Shown one piece after another: positions 55,112 through 64,000 of a stretch of DNA of 64,000 nt. The position numbers were made by a program, and so were the translations under genes. Each line of letters begins with the position of its first letter. The stretch's first letter is position 1. This stretch comes from Burkholderiales bacterium C2 (GTDB taxonomy: Bacteria; Pseudomonadota; Gammaproteobacteria; Burkholderiales; Burkholderiaceae_C), in contig SCOI01000020.1 of NCBI GenBank assembly GCA_005503085.1, positions 1 through 64,000 of the forward strand, given 5' to 3'. The notes under the pieces are model-generated. The model was not told where the DNA came from. It did no database searches and worked only from the letters and a program-made list of their open reading frames with translations.

Positions 55112-56476
55112 TGCAGGGCTCGGTGCGAACTCCAGCGTGACGCCCAGACCGCGGCCGCCCAGGCCGGGGCCCAGGCTGATGGCCGCGCGGTGGCGCGCCG
55201 CCACCTGCTCGACGATGGCCAGGCCCAGGCCGCTGCCGGGCTGGTCCTGGCCGGGCAGGCGGTAGAAGCGCTCGAACACCTTGGCGTGCAGGGCCGGCGG
55301 TATGCCCGGCCCGTCGTCGCTGACGCTGAGCCGCCAGCCCTCGGCCTCGCTGCCGTCCAGGCGCAGCAGCACCTGGGCGGCGCCGTACTTGATCGCGTTG
55401 TCGATCAGGTTGTCGAGCAGCGAGGCCATGCCCTCGCGGGCCAGCTGCAGCCAGGCCTCGTCCGGCCCCTGCAGCTCCAGCTCGACGCCTTGGCGATGCG
55501 CCAGCGGCGCCAGCAGTGCCAGCCGGTCGCGCAGCAAGGCGGCGAGATCCTGGCGGCTCAGCGCATTGCCCTCGGTCTCGGACTCGGCGCCGGAGCGCAT
55601 CAGCGACAGCAGCTGATGCACCGTGTGCGTGATGCGCTGCACGCCTTCGTGCAAGCCCTCGCGGGCCTGGGCGGCGGCCGGCGCGGCGCGCAGCAGGCGG
55701 TCGGCATTGACCTCGATGACGGCCAGCGGGGTCTTCAGCTCATGGGCCGCGTCCACAAGAAACTCGCGCTCGCGCGACAGGCGGCGCGAGAGCCGCGCCA
55801 TCAGCCGGTTCACCGCATCGACCACCGGGGCCAGCTCGGCATAGGGCGTGTCGGGCAGCGGCGCCAGATCCTTGGCGTCGCGGCGCTCGATCTGGCGGCC
55901 GATGGCGCGCAAGGGCCGCAGGCCCTGGCGCAGGATCAGCCAGGCCGGCAGCAGCAGCAGCGGCAGGCTCATCAGCAGCGGGCGGGTGTAGTGCACCATG
56001 CCGGCATTGCTGAAATGCCAGGTGCCCGGCCGCTCCTGCCAGCGCCGGATCACCACGCGATCATCATCGCTGCGCACCTGGACATAGCTCCAGCCACGGT
56101 CGGGCGGCAGCGTGGGCGGCGGGGTCAGCTCGGCCGGCTGCACGCTGCGCAGCGGCGGGCTGCAGGCATAGACCTGGCGGCCATCGACCCACATCTGCAG
56201 ATGGATCCATGGCGCGCTATAGCCCAGCGTCCACCAGTATTGGTGACGCAGCTGCTCCTGGGTTTCTATGGCCTGGGCCAGTTGCTGGGGCCAGTCGCGC
56301 AGCGACTCGGCCAGCAGCAGCAGGCCGCGGGCGCGGCTGTCGTTCTCGGCCTTGGAGTAGCGCTGCTGCAGCACCTTGACCTCGTAGACCTCGAAGGCAA
56401 TCAGCAGGCACCAGGCCAGCAGCAGCACCAGCGCAAATCCGGTCAGCATGCGCCCCAGCAGGGTGCGGCGCTTCAT
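55055..56476 (-). CDS. QseC-like sensor histidine kinase
   Basis: A 473-residue kinase, paralogue of the kinase at 39755-41140. Transmembrane segments lie near 10-30 and 170-190 around a ~135-residue periplasmic sensor (with RHQYWWTLGYSAPWIHLQMWVDG). The phospho-acceptor is in FLVDAAHELKTPLAVIEVNAD, and the ATPase has NLIDNAIKYGAAQ, DDGPGIPP and GSGLGLAIVEQ. The last ~20 residues (ASAQLHHQAGLVRKPVTVA) are unlike the family end and are the antisense reading of the GntR C-terminus. It is coupled to its regulator by an ATGA overlap. Confidence 0.93.
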   Translation of the reverse strand: MKRRTLLGRMLTGFALVLLLAWCLLIAFEVYEVKVLQQRYSKAENDSRARGLLLLAESLRDWPQQLAQAIETQEQLRHQYWWTLGYSAPWIHLQMWVDGRQVYACSPPLRSVQPAELTPPPTLPPDRGWSYVQVRSDDDRVVIRRWQERPGTWHFSNAGMVHYTRPLLMSLPLLLLPAWLILRQGLRPLRAIGRQIERRDAKDLAPLPDTPYAELAPVVDAVNRLMARLSRRLSREREFLVDAAHELKTPLAVIEVNADRLLRAAPAAAQAREGLHEGVQRITHTVHQLLSLMRSGAESETEGNALSRQDLAALLRDRLALLAPLAHRQGVELELQGPDEAWLQLAREGMASLLDNLIDNAIKYGAAQVLLRLDGSEAEGWRLSVSDDGPGIPPALHAKVFERFYRLPGQDQPGSGLGLAIVEQVAARHRAAISLGPGLGGRGLGVTLEFAPSPASAQLHHQAGLVRKPVTVA

Positions 56477-57138
56477 GGGCCGCTCTCGACCACGAAGCCG
56501 ATGCCGCGCACGGTGCGCACATAGCCTTCGCCCAACTTTTTGCGCAGATTGAAGATGTGCACGTCCAGCGCCTGGCCCTCGCTGTGCGGCAGCGCGCGGG
56601 CCTCCAGCTCGCGCCGCGTCAGCACCCGGTCGGGGTAGCGCATCAGGGTCTGCAGCAGCATGAACTCGGTGCGCGACAGATGCACGGTCTCGCCGGCGCG
56701 GGTCAGCATCATGCGGCCTTCGTCGAGCACCAGGTCCTTGCAGGCCCAGCGGCTGCCGGCGTCGCCGTCGCTCCAGCGCCCGGCGCGGCGCGCCACCGCG
56801 CGCAGCCGGGCCAGCAGCTCGGGGATCACAAAGGGCTTTATCACATAGTCGTCGGCGCCCATGTCCAGGCCGTTGAGCCGGTCCTCGACGCCGTCGCGCG
56901 CGGTGATCACCAGGATGGGCACCTGCTTGCCCTGGGCGCGCAGCCGCCGCAGCAGCTCGAGCCCGTCACCGTCGGGCAGGCCCAGGTCCAGCAGCAGTGC
57001 GTCGAAGGGCTCGTCCTGCACCCAGTGCCGGGCATCGACGCTGCGCCGAACCCATACCACTTCGTGACCGGATTCCTGCAGCGCGGCCTGCAGGGCGCGC
57101 CCCAGCGCCAGATCATCCTCGACCAGACATACCCTCAT
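56473..57138 (-). CDS. OmpR/QseB-type response regulator
   Basis: A 221-residue regulator: receiver (CLVEDDLALGRALQAAL, phospho-acceptor in [22 protein letters not shown]) and winged helix ending [25 protein letters not shown]. It is the third close paralogue in the window, after those at 35233-35895 and 41137-41799. It is divergent from the third TonB receptor, with a phased TTAA box between, and coupled to the downstream kinase gene. Confidence 0.95.
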   Translation of the reverse strand: MRVCLVEDDLALGRALQAALQESGHEVVWVRRSVDARHWVQDEPFDALLLDLGLPDGDGLELLRRLRAQGKQVPILVITARDGVEDRLNGLDMGADDYVIKPFVIPELLARLRAVARRAGRWSDGDAGSRWACKDLVLDEGRMMLTRAGETVHLSRTEFMLLQTLMRYPDRVLTRRELEARALPHSEGQALDVHIFNLRKKLGEGYVRTVRGIGFVVESGP

Positions 57139-57161
57139 GCCACCAATGTAGCCGAAGCCTC

Positions 57162-57215
57162 TTAAGGCGCCATTAAGGCGATGCTCAAGAAGCCTGAAAA
57201 CTGGCTGGCGATATT
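57162..57215 (+). promoter_or_regulatory. 11-bp-phased TTAA box and promoter, site 6
   Basis: TTAA at 57162 and TTAA at 57173 are spaced 11 bp (CTTAAG, ATTAAG). A degenerate third element (CTCAAG) starts at 57184. A -10-like GCGATATT puts GATATT at 57210-57215, 26 bases after the degenerate element. The site lies between response regulator 3 and the third TonB receptor. Confidence 0.6.
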
Positions 57216-57334
57216 GCTACCACTTCAAAACCAATTGCCGTCCGGTACGCATGCCGGCCGCTGCCGGTTTTGCAGTCAGCCTCGCAAGGCCTTGCCGCCT
57301 TCGTCCCGCCATCCAACAAGAGAACACAACACCG

Positions 57335-60058
57335 ATGAGACACGCTACGGCCCCCCACAAACTCTCCGCCTACACACCCGCGCTGACGCCGCTGGCCCTG
57401 GCCGCCTGCCTGGCCCTGGGCACGGGCGCTGCTGCGGCGCAGCCAGCGCCGCCGGCGGCCAAGCCGACCGCGCTGGATGCGGTGGTCGTGACCGGCATCC
57501 GCGCCGCGCTCGAGCAGGCCCTGAACCAGAAGCGCCAGGCCGATGGTCTGGTCGAGGTGGTGACGGCCGAAGACGTGGGCAAGATGCCCGACAAGAACGT
57601 CGCCGATTCGATCCAGCGCCTGCCCGGCATCAATATCAGCTCGGCCGCCGGCGGCGAGGGCGGCTTCGACGAGAACGACCGCGTCAGCATCCGCGGCACC
57701 ACGCCGACGCTGACCCAGACCCTGATCAACGGCCACGCCATCGGCACCGGCGACTGGTTCATCCTGAACCAGTTCGGCTCGGTGGGGCGCAGCGCCAGCT
57801 TCTCGCTGCTGCCCTCGGAGCTGGTCGGCAAGGTCACGGTGCACAAGAGCGCGCGCGCCGACCTGATCGAGGGCGGCACCGCCGGCACCGTCAATGTCGA
57901 GACCCGCAAGCCGCTGGAGTTCAAGAAGGCGCTGACCGTGTTCGCCTCGGCCCAGGCCGTGCACTCGGACAAGGCCGGCAAGACCGATCCGCAGCTGGCC
58001 GCGCTGGTGAACATCAAGAACGCGGCCGGCGATCTGGGCGCGCTGTTCCAGGTCTTCTCGCAGACCCGCCATGTGCGCCGCGACGGCCAGGAGATCCTGG
58101 GCTATGCCACCCTGGACGGCAGCGCCTGGGGCCACCAGCATGTGCTGGCCAGCAAGCCCGATCTGAAGGGCGTCAGCTACCCGACCATGATCGGCTCCAG
58201 TCTGTTCCAGCAGGAGCGCAAGCGCCAGGGCGGCGCCTTCGAGCTGCAGGGCAAGCTGGGCCGCGACCTGGTCCTGGGCCTGAACGGCTTCTATTCCAAG
58301 CTCGACGCGGCCAATTACAACGTCAACTACCTGGCCCGTCCGGACCGCCTGTTCGACGGCCGCGCGCCCGACCCGAACACACCGGGCGACACGGGCGTCA
58401 ACGGCCTGGCGCCGTCTAGGTACGTGGTCGGCAACGGCCTGCTCAGCAGCGCCAGCTGGGACAAGACGGCGCTGGCGGTGGCCGAGGTCGACAGCATCTA
58501 CCGCCCCGGCTCCAAGGCCGAGAGCTCCTATCTGAACCTGGACGGCAAGTATCAGTTCAGCGATGCGCTGGTCTTGACGGCACAACTGGGCCGCACCCGC
58601 GGCGTCGGCGAGACTACCGAGGAGCATGCCTATGCCGCCGACCTGGCCAACTCCGGCCTGGGCTATGGCCTGAACGGCATGAAGCCGGCCCATGTCGAGT
58701 TCCCGGGCGCCAATCCGGCCGACTTCAAGCAGACCGGTTTCAACTGGCTGTGGGGCCGCCAGAGCAAGTCGCTGGATAGCGAGAGCTATGGCCAGATCGA
58801 TGCCGACTGGACGCTGGACCGCGGCGTGCTGGAGTCGGTCAAGTTCGGCGCCCGCTTTGCCTCGCATGAGCGCGATGTCAAAGTGCCCATCCAGGCGCGC
58901 CCCTCGCTCAATGGCGTCAAGGGGGCGCCGAACTGGTCGGGCGGCAAATACCCCGGCGACTTCGGCGGCGGCCTGGGCGGGCCGGTGCTGAAGGACTTGT
59001 GGCTGCTGGACCCTGCGGCCATCCGCGACTGGTCGCTGGCCAACCGCTATGCCGACCCGGTGGTGCGCCATGAATGGCCGGCCGAGTTCGAGCTCAAGGA
59101 AGACACCCGGGCCGGCTATCTGATGGCCCAGCTCTCGGGCAGCGGCTGGCGCGGCAATGTGGGCCTGCGCGTCGTCAAGACCACGCAGGAGACCTTGATC
59201 AATGTGGCCGGCGGCGCCAAGCCCATCGTGGGCTCGGCCTGGGGCAAGTACAGCCAGGTCCGCAGCGAGCGCAGCTACACCGACTACCTGCCCAGCGCCA
59301 GCCTGCGCTACGAGCTGGACCGCAATCTGCTGCTGCGCGCCTCGGCCTCGCGCACGATGACGCGGCCCGACTTCAGTGCCCTGGGCGGCTCGGTGGGCCT
59401 GAACGACGACACGTTGACGGCCTCGGGCGGCAATCCGCAGCTCAACCCGGTGCGCTCCAACAACTTCGATCTCTCGGCCGAGTGGTATTTCGCGCCGCGC
59501 TCGCTGCTGTCGGCCGGCGTCTTCTATATGGACATGGGCTCCTACGTCAGCTACGGCAGCTACAAGGCCGACTTCTTCAACGACAAGCAGGGTGTGGTGC
59601 GCAGCTACACGGTGACCGCGCCCATCAATGTGTCGGCCAAGAACAAGGGCCTGGAGCTGGCAGTGCAGGCGCCGCTGTTCGGCAACTTCGGCGGCAATGC
59701 CAACTACACCTATGCCGACGGCGAGGACAGCGCCGGCCAGGACCTGGTCGGTGCCTCCAAGCACAGCTACAACCTGGGCGCCTACTACGAAGACGCGAAA
59801 TGGAATGCGCGGCTGAACTACACCTACCGAAGCTCATTCCTGGCCGGCATCGACCGCAGCTTCGCCCAGCATATGGACGCCAGCGGCACCCTGTCCGCCT
59901 CGCTGAGCTACAAGTTCAGCGATCAGCTGAGCTTCACGTTCGACGCGCTCAATCTGAACAACCCGACGCTGAAGTACTACGGCAACAACAAGAGCCAGCT
60001 GCGTTCGCTGTACAACAGCGGCCGGCAGTTCTACTTCGGCGTGCGGGCGCAGTTCTAA
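57335..60058 (+). CDS. TonB-dependent receptor (Xanthomonas/Caulobacter type)
   Basis: A 907-residue outer-membrane receptor: signal peptide ending near GAAAAQPAP, plug beginning LDAVVVTGIRAALEQALNQKRQADGLVEVVTAEDVGKMPDKNVADSIQRLPGI, and a barrel ending in YFGVRAQF. It belongs to the same subfamily as the receptor at 36799-39660 (shared GIRA.L..AL..KR, VTAEDVGK.P and ING.AI..GDWF blocks). No hydrolase gene accompanies it. Control by the divergent regulator and phased box suggests uptake of a chitin-related oligosaccharide. The start ATG at 57335 follows a short purine-rich region. Confidence 0.93.
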   Translation: MRHATAPHKLSAYTPALTPLALAACLALGTGAAAAQPAPPAAKPTALDAVVVTGIRAALEQALNQKRQADGLVEVVTAEDVGKMPDKNVADSIQRLPGINISSAAGGEGGFDENDRVSIRGTTPTLTQTLINGHAIGTGDWFILNQFGSVGRSASFSLLPSELVGKVTVHKSARADLIEGGTAGTVNVETRKPLEFKKALTVFASAQAVHSDKAGKTDPQLAALVNIKNAAGDLGALFQVFSQTRHVRRDGQEILGYATLDGSAWGHQHVLASKPDLKGVSYPTMIGSSLFQQERKRQGGAFELQGKLGRDLVLGLNGFYSKLDAANYNVNYLARPDRLFDGRAPDPNTPGDTGVNGLAPSRYVVGNGLLSSASWDKTALAVAEVDSIYRPGSKAESSYLNLDGKYQFSDALVLTAQLGRTRGVGETTEEHAYAADLANSGLGYGLNGMKPAHVEFPGANPADFKQTGFNWLWGRQSKSLDSESYGQIDADWTLDRGVLESVKFGARFASHERDVKVPIQARPSLNGVKGAPNWSGGKYPGDFGGGLGGPVLKDLWLLDPAAIRDWSLANRYADPVVRHEWPAEFELKEDTRAGYLMAQLSGSGWRGNVGLRVVKTTQETLINVAGGAKPIVGSAWGKYSQVRSERSYTDYLPSASLRYELDRNLLLRASASRTMTRPDFSALGGSVGLNDDTLTASGGNPQLNPVRSNNFDLSAEWYFAPRSLLSAGVFYMDMGSYVSYGSYKADFFNDKQGVVRSYTVTAPINVSAKNKGLELAVQAPLFGNFGGNANYTYADGEDSAGQDLVGASKHSYNLGAYYEDAKWNARLNYTYRSSFLAGIDRSFAQHMDASGTLSASLSYKFSDQLSFTFDALNLNNPTLKYYGNNKSQLRSLYNSGRQFYFGVRAQF

Positions 60059-60065
60059 GCAGGGC

Positions 60066-60968
60066 TCAGGCGCGGTGGCGACGCCGCGCCAGCCCGGCCA
60101 GCAGCGCCAGGCCGCCCAGCATCAGCGCGTAAGTGCCGGGCTCGGGCACGGCGGCGGTCGGCGCGACCATCGCGATGCCGCCGCCGAAGCTCAGGCCGTT
60201 GCGGCCTACCGGCAGGTCGGGGTCGCCGATCTGCGGCGGCAGCGGGTTGATGATGATGTTGTCGGTGCCCATGCGTGTCACCAGGGTCCAGGCCGCCTGG
60301 TCCGGGCCCAGCATCTTGCCGGCCTCGGCCTCGAAGCCGAAGCCCATGCCGGCGCAGCCCTCGTTCCAGAGCAGCAGCCCGCACTGGGTGCCGCCGAACT
60401 TGGCGCTGGCCTCGGGGTTGGCCATGTTCTCGATCAGCGAGTCGCGGTTCAGCCAGGTGGTCGGCGCGATCGCGCTATTGGCCATGTGCTCGGCCGCGTC
60501 GGCCACGCCGTCGGTGTTCACATACCACTGCAGGATGCGGTAGGGCGAGTCGAAGCTGGCGTCGCCGGTGGTGTTGACCCAGGCGCCGGGCTGCTGGCTG
60601 GGATCGATGAAGCGATAGGACCAGCCGTCCGGCTGGAAGATCGTGTCCTGCTTGATCGCGCTCAGCGCGAACGGGGTCAGGATGGGCGCCTCATAGGTGC
60701 GCAGCATCGGCATGTCGCTGCGCCAGTCGCGCTTCCAGCTGTTGGGGCCGGTCTGGCTCCATTGCTCCTGGAAGGCTTCGGTGCCCAGATTGATCACCGC
60801 GTACTGGAACAGCTTGGTGCTGGCGCTCAGGTCTTCGGTGAACCAGGCGGTGGCGTAGTCCTGGGTGTAGGGGCCGGGGGTGGGGAAGAGTTCGGCCGGG
60901 TTGGCCAGCGCGGCGCCGCCGCAGACGCTCAGGCCGAGCACGGCCGTTTTCAGGAACAAGGTTTTCAT
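60066..60968 (-). CDS. PEP-CTERM sorting domain protein
   Basis: A 300-residue exported protein. Signal peptide at 1-22 (LFLKTAVLGLSVCGGAALA), then a body with repeated tryptophans (DYATAWFTEDLSASTKLFQYAVINLGTEAF and GCAGMGFGFEAEAGKMLGPDQAAW). The exosortase signal VPEPGTYALMLGGLALLAGLARRRHRA closes it. Cell-surface or matrix location is expected; function unknown. I chose the ATG at 60968 because the signal peptide begins there. It is convergent with the third TonB receptor gene, seven bases apart. Confidence 0.9.
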   Translation of the reverse strand: MKTLFLKTAVLGLSVCGGAALANPAELFPTPGPYTQDYATAWFTEDLSASTKLFQYAVINLGTEAFQEQWSQTGPNSWKRDWRSDMPMLRTYEAPILTPFALSAIKQDTIFQPDGWSYRFIDPSQQPGAWVNTTGDASFDSPYRILQWYVNTDGVADAAEHMANSAIAPTTWLNRDSLIENMANPEASAKFGGTQCGLLLWNEGCAGMGFGFEAEAGKMLGPDQAAWTLVTRMGTDNIIINPLPPQIGDPDLPVGRNGLSFGGGIAMVAPTAAVPEPGTYALMLGGLALLAGLARRRHRA

Positions 60969-61042
60969 TGGATGGGGGCAAGATTTGACCCCCGGCATTC
61001 TGTCCGGCCTCGCTCCGATTGCAGCCCCCACTCTTGGGGGTG

Positions 61043-61513
61043 TCAGCGCATCGGTATCGGCGTGGCCCGGTCCACCGGCACGGCGGTCACGCTGTTCTGC
61101 GGCGAGCCCTCGATGACCCGGTCCGAGTAGGTCAGATAGACCAGGGTGTTGCGCTTGGCGTCGACCATGCGGACGATGCGCAGCTTCTTGAACACCAGCG
61201 AGATGCGCTCGTTGAACACCTCCTCCTGCTGCGCCAGCGGCTTGGCAATGCTGATAGGCCCGACCTGGCGGCAGGCGATCGAGGCCTCGGCCTTGTCCTC
61301 GGCCAGGCCCAGTGCGCCCTTGATGCCGCCGGTCTTGGCGCGCGAGACATAGCAGGCAACACCTGACACCTTGGGGTCGTCATAGGCATCGACGACGATC
61401 TTGTGATCCGGCCCGAGGAACTTGAACACCGTGTCCACCTCGCCCACCGGCTCGGCCTGCACGCAGGCGGCCAGCGCTGCCAGTCCCAGCAGGGACAGCC
61501 ATACTTTTTTCAT
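61043..61513 (-). CDS. creA: CreA family protein
   Basis: A 156-residue CreA family protein. A signal with a lipobox ([10 protein letters not shown], lipid-anchoring cysteine at 17) precedes the conserved core [41 protein letters not shown] and [10 protein letters not shown]. CreA is a widespread periplasmic protein of unknown biochemical role. An AAGGAGCTTC-type ribosome-binding site lies just upstream. Confidence 0.93.
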   Translation of the reverse strand: MKKVWLSLLGLAALAACVQAEPVGEVDTVFKFLGPDHKIVVDAYDDPKVSGVACYVSRAKTGGIKGALGLAEDKAEASIACRQVGPISIAKPLAQQEEVFNERISLVFKKLRIVRMVDAKRNTLVYLTYSDRVIEGSPQNSVTAVPVDRATPIPMR

Positions 61514-61543
61514 CTCGGAAGCTCCTTGTTGTCAAGACGTTCT

Positions 61544-61996
61544 TCAGTGGGCAAGACACGGCCCCTTGAGTTCGATCTGGTTGCCGTCCGGGTCGGCCAG
61601 ATAGAGCGAGGGGCCGTCGCCCTCGGCGCCGAAGTTGATCTGGGCCCCGGCGCTGTGCGGCAAACCGTGGGCGAGCAGGTGCTCGATGATGGCCGCCTCG
61701 TCGAAGGGCTCGATGCGCAGGCAGACATGGTCCATATTGCGGCCTTGCTCGCCGGCGGCGGCGCCGCCCTTGCGACCGAGCGGGCCGTCGACCGAGATCA
61801 GGTCGATCAGCGAGCTGCCGGCACGCAGATGCACCAGGCCCAGATCGTCCCGCCGCCTGAGCACCTCGCAGGCCAGCAGCTCGGCATAGAAGCGGATCGA
61901 GCGTTCCAGGTCCTGGACACGCAGCACGATATGGTCGATGCGTTGCACTGAAAACGGCGGCACGGGGGCTCCCTTGATGGTGGGCGATGGCGCCAT
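61544..61996 (-). CDS. VOC family (glyoxalase/dioxygenase-fold) protein
   Basis: A 150-residue vicinal-oxygen-chelate protein: IDHIVLRVQDLERSIRFYAELLACEVL, then DHVCLRIEPFDE and LYLADPDGNQIELKG. Two His and a terminal Glu stand where such proteins bind metal (His in IDHIV, His in MDHVC, Glu in QIELKG). Substrate unknown. The ATG at 61996 was chosen because upstream codons in the frame are arginine-rich and unlike the family. It lies 30 bp upstream of creA on the same strand. Confidence 0.88.
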   Translation of the reverse strand: MAPSPTIKGAPVPPFSVQRIDHIVLRVQDLERSIRFYAELLACEVLRRRDDLGLVHLRAGSSLIDLISVDGPLGRKGGAAAGEQGRNMDHVCLRIEPFDEAAIIEHLLAHGLPHSAGAQINFGAEGDGPSLYLADPDGNQIELKGPCLAH

Positions 61997-62164
61997 TGTG
62001 GACGAGGCCCGTCCCCGGCTAAGGGGCCGCTCGCACGGCACTCGCTTACAAACCGTCACGGTCTGCGCCTACAAAGAACCCGGGCTGCCGCGCTAAATTC
62101 GGCAGGCGGCCATCTGCCGCACCGGGTCGACGCGCCCTGGCAGCGTCCCGCAAGGAGCTTGGTC

Positions 62165-63418
62165 ATGGCCGTCAGCTTTTCTGGCAAGTGGATGATGGTG
62201 CGGGCCTTGCTGCCCGGTCTGTTGTGGCTGGCGACCGGTGCCGCGCAGGCGCTGGGCGGCCAGGTCGTGGTCGCCAGCGGGCTGAATCAGCCCCTGCTGC
62301 TGAGCGCGCCCGGCGGCGATGCGCGCCTGTTCGTCGTCGAGAAGGGCGGGCTGATCCGCACGATCTCGGGCGGCGTGCTGCAGGCCACGCCCTTTCTCGA
62401 CCTGTCGAGCCAGGTGGCGACCGGCGGTGAGCGCGGCCTGCTGGGGCTGGCCTTCGATCCCGGTTTTGCCGACAACGGTCGCTTCTATGTGAACTATGTG
62501 GACAAGACCACGCTCAACACCGTGGTGGCGCGCTACCAGGTGGCCGGAGGCGTCGTCGACGCGGGCCTGACCCAGCGCATTCTGAGCATCGCCCAGCCCG
62601 GCTTTGACAACCACAAGGGCGGCTGGATGGGTTTTCGCCCAGGCGATGCGAAGAACCTCTATATCGCCACCGGTGACGGCGGCAGCGGCAACGACCCCGG
62701 CAACAACGCGCAGAATCCGCAAAGCCTGCTCGGCAAGATGCTGCGCATCGATGTCAGCGGCAACACGGCCGGTTATGCGATCTCGGGCGACAACCCCTTC
62801 GCCGGCCGCAGCGATGTGGCCCCCGAGATCTGGGCCTTGGGCCTGCGCAACCCGTTTCGCAACAGCTTTGATCGCCAGACCGGCGACTTCTGGATTGCCG
62901 ATGTGGGCCAGGGCCAGCGCGAGGAGATCAACTTCGAGGCCAGCGGCGATGCCGGCGGCCACAACTATGGCTGGCGTCTGCGCGAGGGCACGATCGCGAC
63001 CCCCGGTGTCGGCGGCAACGCGCCCGGGCTGACCGAGCCGGTGTTCGACTACGGGCATCTGGGCAGCCCCGGCGGCCTGGGCAACTCGATCACCGGCGGC
63101 TATGTCTACCGCGGCCCCAGCATTGCCGATGCCGACGGCCGCTACTTCTTCGGCGACTTCATCAGCAACCGCATCTTCTCCTTTGCGATCGGTGCGGGCG
63201 GGGCGCCCAGCGATCTGCGCGACGACACCGAGGCCTTCATCGGCGGCAGCGGCCTGAGCGGGCTGGCCTCCTTCGGCGAGGACGGCAACGGCGGGCTCTA
63301 TGCGGTGGGCATCAACGGCGTGGTGGTGCGTCTGGTGCCCGAACCGGCGTCCTATGCGATGCTGCTGCTGGGCCTGGCCGGCCTGGTCTGGCTGCGCCGG
63401 CGCGGCGGGCCTGTATGA
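62165..63418 (+). CDS. PQQ-type glucose/sorbosone dehydrogenase with PEP-CTERM anchor
   Basis: A 417-residue propeller protein of the GSDH family: VVASGLNQPLLLSAPGGDARLFVVEKGG, GERGLLGLAFDPGFADNGRFYVNY, GDGGSGNDPGNNAQNPQSLLGKMLRIDV and LGLRNPFRNSFDRQTGDFWIADVGQGQREEIN. It has a signal peptide (LLPGLLWLATGAAQA) and ends with the exosortase signal VPEPASYAMLLLGLAGLVWLRRR. It is the second dehydrogenase of this fold in the window; the first is a lipoprotein. The ATG at 62165 has an AAGGAG Shine-Dalgarno seven bases upstream. Confidence 0.92.
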   Translation: MAVSFSGKWMMVRALLPGLLWLATGAAQALGGQVVVASGLNQPLLLSAPGGDARLFVVEKGGLIRTISGGVLQATPFLDLSSQVATGGERGLLGLAFDPGFADNGRFYVNYVDKTTLNTVVARYQVAGGVVDAGLTQRILSIAQPGFDNHKGGWMGFRPGDAKNLYIATGDGGSGNDPGNNAQNPQSLLGKMLRIDVSGNTAGYAISGDNPFAGRSDVAPEIWALGLRNPFRNSFDRQTGDFWIADVGQGQREEINFEASGDAGGHNYGWRLREGTIATPGVGGNAPGLTEPVFDYGHLGSPGGLGNSITGGYVYRGPSIADADGRYFFGDFISNRIFSFAIGAGGAPSDLRDDTEAFIGGSGLSGLASFGEDGNGGLYAVGINGVVVRLVPEPASYAMLLLGLAGLVWLRRRGGPV

Positions 63419-63496
63419 ATTTGCAAATGGGTTCCTGTCCTACAGCCGCGCCCAGGGGCGAGCGCGATACTGGCCGCCATCGAATGGAGTTTTGTG

Positions 63497-63706
63497 ATGG
63501 AGTTTGACGAGAGCTTGATGGAGCGATATCGACGGCTGCAGCAAGACCTGGCACGCGCCTACCGCGAGCTGCCATGGCAGAGCAGCCAGATCGACCGCAT
63601 CGCCGACGAACTGCAGGCCACCGAGCAGGCCCTGGCGCAGCAGGTCTGCGCCCCCTTGCCGCCCCCCGATACCCACAAATTCAACGCCTGGAGCCATTGC
63701 CCATGA
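63497..63706 (+). CDS. small hypothetical protein
   Basis: A 69-residue protein, mostly one charged amphipathic helix (MERYRRLQQDLARAYRELPWQSSQIDRIADELQATEQALAQQ) with a short proline-rich tail. A GGAG ribosome-binding site lies seven bases before the ATG. Its stop overlaps the ATG of the next gene (ATGA), which supports it being real. I recognise no named family. Confidence 0.7.
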   Translation: MEFDESLMERYRRLQQDLARAYRELPWQSSQIDRIADELQATEQALAQQVCAPLPPPDTHKFNAWSHCP

Positions 63707-64000
63707 AGCCCATCCTTCGTCCCTCGTTCCGCCGCCCCGCTTTGATGGCGGCCACGCTGTCTATCGCCTTGCTGGCCGCCGGCTGCGCCTCGATGAGCGA
63801 GCGTGAGCAGGGCACGGCCAAGGGCGCTGCGGTCGGCGCCGTGGCCGGCGCCATCCTGGGCTCGGCCACCGGCGGCAAGGCCGGGCAGAGCGCGGTGATC
63901 GGCGGCGCCATCGGTGCGGTGGCCGGCAACCTCTGGTCCAAGCATCTGGAAGACAAGCGCAAGGCCCTGGCCACGGCCAGTGCCGGCACCGGCATCGAGG
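63703..64000 (+). CDS. glycine-zipper lipoprotein, N-terminal part (cut by window end)
   Basis: The first 99 codons of a lipoprotein: signal and lipobox (ATLSIALLAAGCASM), then a glycine-zipper region (GTAKGAAVGAVAGAILGSATGGKAGQSAVIGGAIGAVAGN) and the start of a charged segment. This is the usual N-terminus of YiaD-like OmpA-family outer-membrane lipoproteins, but the OmpA domain would lie outside the window. Confidence 0.85.
   Translation, partial: MKPILRPSFRRPALMAATLSIALLAAGCASMSEREQGTAKGAAVGAVAGAILGSATGGKAGQSAVIGGAIGAVAGNLWSKHLEDKRKALATASAGTGIE

Overview
The window is a high-GC, gene-dense stretch of a bacterial chromosome. Gene content points to a betaproteobacterium of the order Burkholderiales, probably the Roseateles/Paucibacter/Pelomonas neighbourhood. 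The pointers are a CreA protein, the HDOD, DUF1127 and GlsB families, PEP-CTERM proteins, QseBC-type two-component systems and large TonB-dependent receptors. This placement is inferred from family content and was not computed. I saw no insertion sequence, prophage, tRNA or CRISPR array.

Region 1 (1-23.9 kb) is mostly housekeeping and catabolism. It opens with the 3' end of a 5S rRNA gene and its terminator. There follow a fadD/metallo-hydrolase pair, 4-hydroxyphenylpyruvate dioxygenase with a divergent Lrp-type regulator, a thiopurine-methyltransferase-like enzyme and an HDOD protein. Then come small conserved proteins, an XRE-like regulator next to a long dyad, and an EF-G-like GTPase. A dadA gene is preceded by what reads as a two-aptamer glycine riboswitch. 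Next are a PQQ-type sugar dehydrogenase, an acyl-CoA dehydrogenase with a GNAT protein and a divergent TetR, a DUF6351-like secreted protein, a second GNAT, and a pyridoxamine-oxidase-fold/GAF pair.

Region 2 (24-35 kb) holds a secreted protein of unknown function and a PEP-CTERM protein. A signalling block follows: a membrane diguanylate cyclase, an HD-GYP response regulator and a 1359-residue hybrid histidine kinase. AMP nucleosidase, a DUF1127 protein and a LysR regulator close the region.

Region 3 (35.2-60 kb) is a chitin/chitooligosaccharide utilisation region. It contains two modules of the form response regulator (with or without kinase) <> GH19 chitinase - TonB-dependent receptor. A GH20 hexosaminidase - ABC sugar importer - lactonase operon follows. 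Then come a GntR regulator and a third response regulator/kinase pair divergent from a third receptor. The proposed flow is secreted or lipid-anchored chitinases cutting chitin, TonB receptors carrying oligomers across the outer membrane, the ABC importer carrying them across the inner membrane, and a cytoplasmic GH20 releasing sugar.

The main discovery is in the noncoding DNA. Six intergenic regions (near 23.9, 35.9, 41.8, 45.5, 54.3 and 57.2 kb) each carry TTAA/TTGA tetramers repeated with an exact 11-bp period, all in the same orientation. A -10-like hexamer (often GCGAYAGT) starts 26-27 bases after the last repeat. This resembles the PmrA/QseB class of response-regulator boxes. It would tie the three paralogous regulators to chitinases, receptors, the GH20/ABC operon, the GntR gene and an unrelated-looking secreted protein at 24 kb in one regulon.

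Region 4 (60-64 kb) has a PEP-CTERM protein, CreA, a VOC-fold protein, a PQQ-type dehydrogenase with a PEP-CTERM anchor, and the start of a glycine-zipper lipoprotein cut by the window edge.
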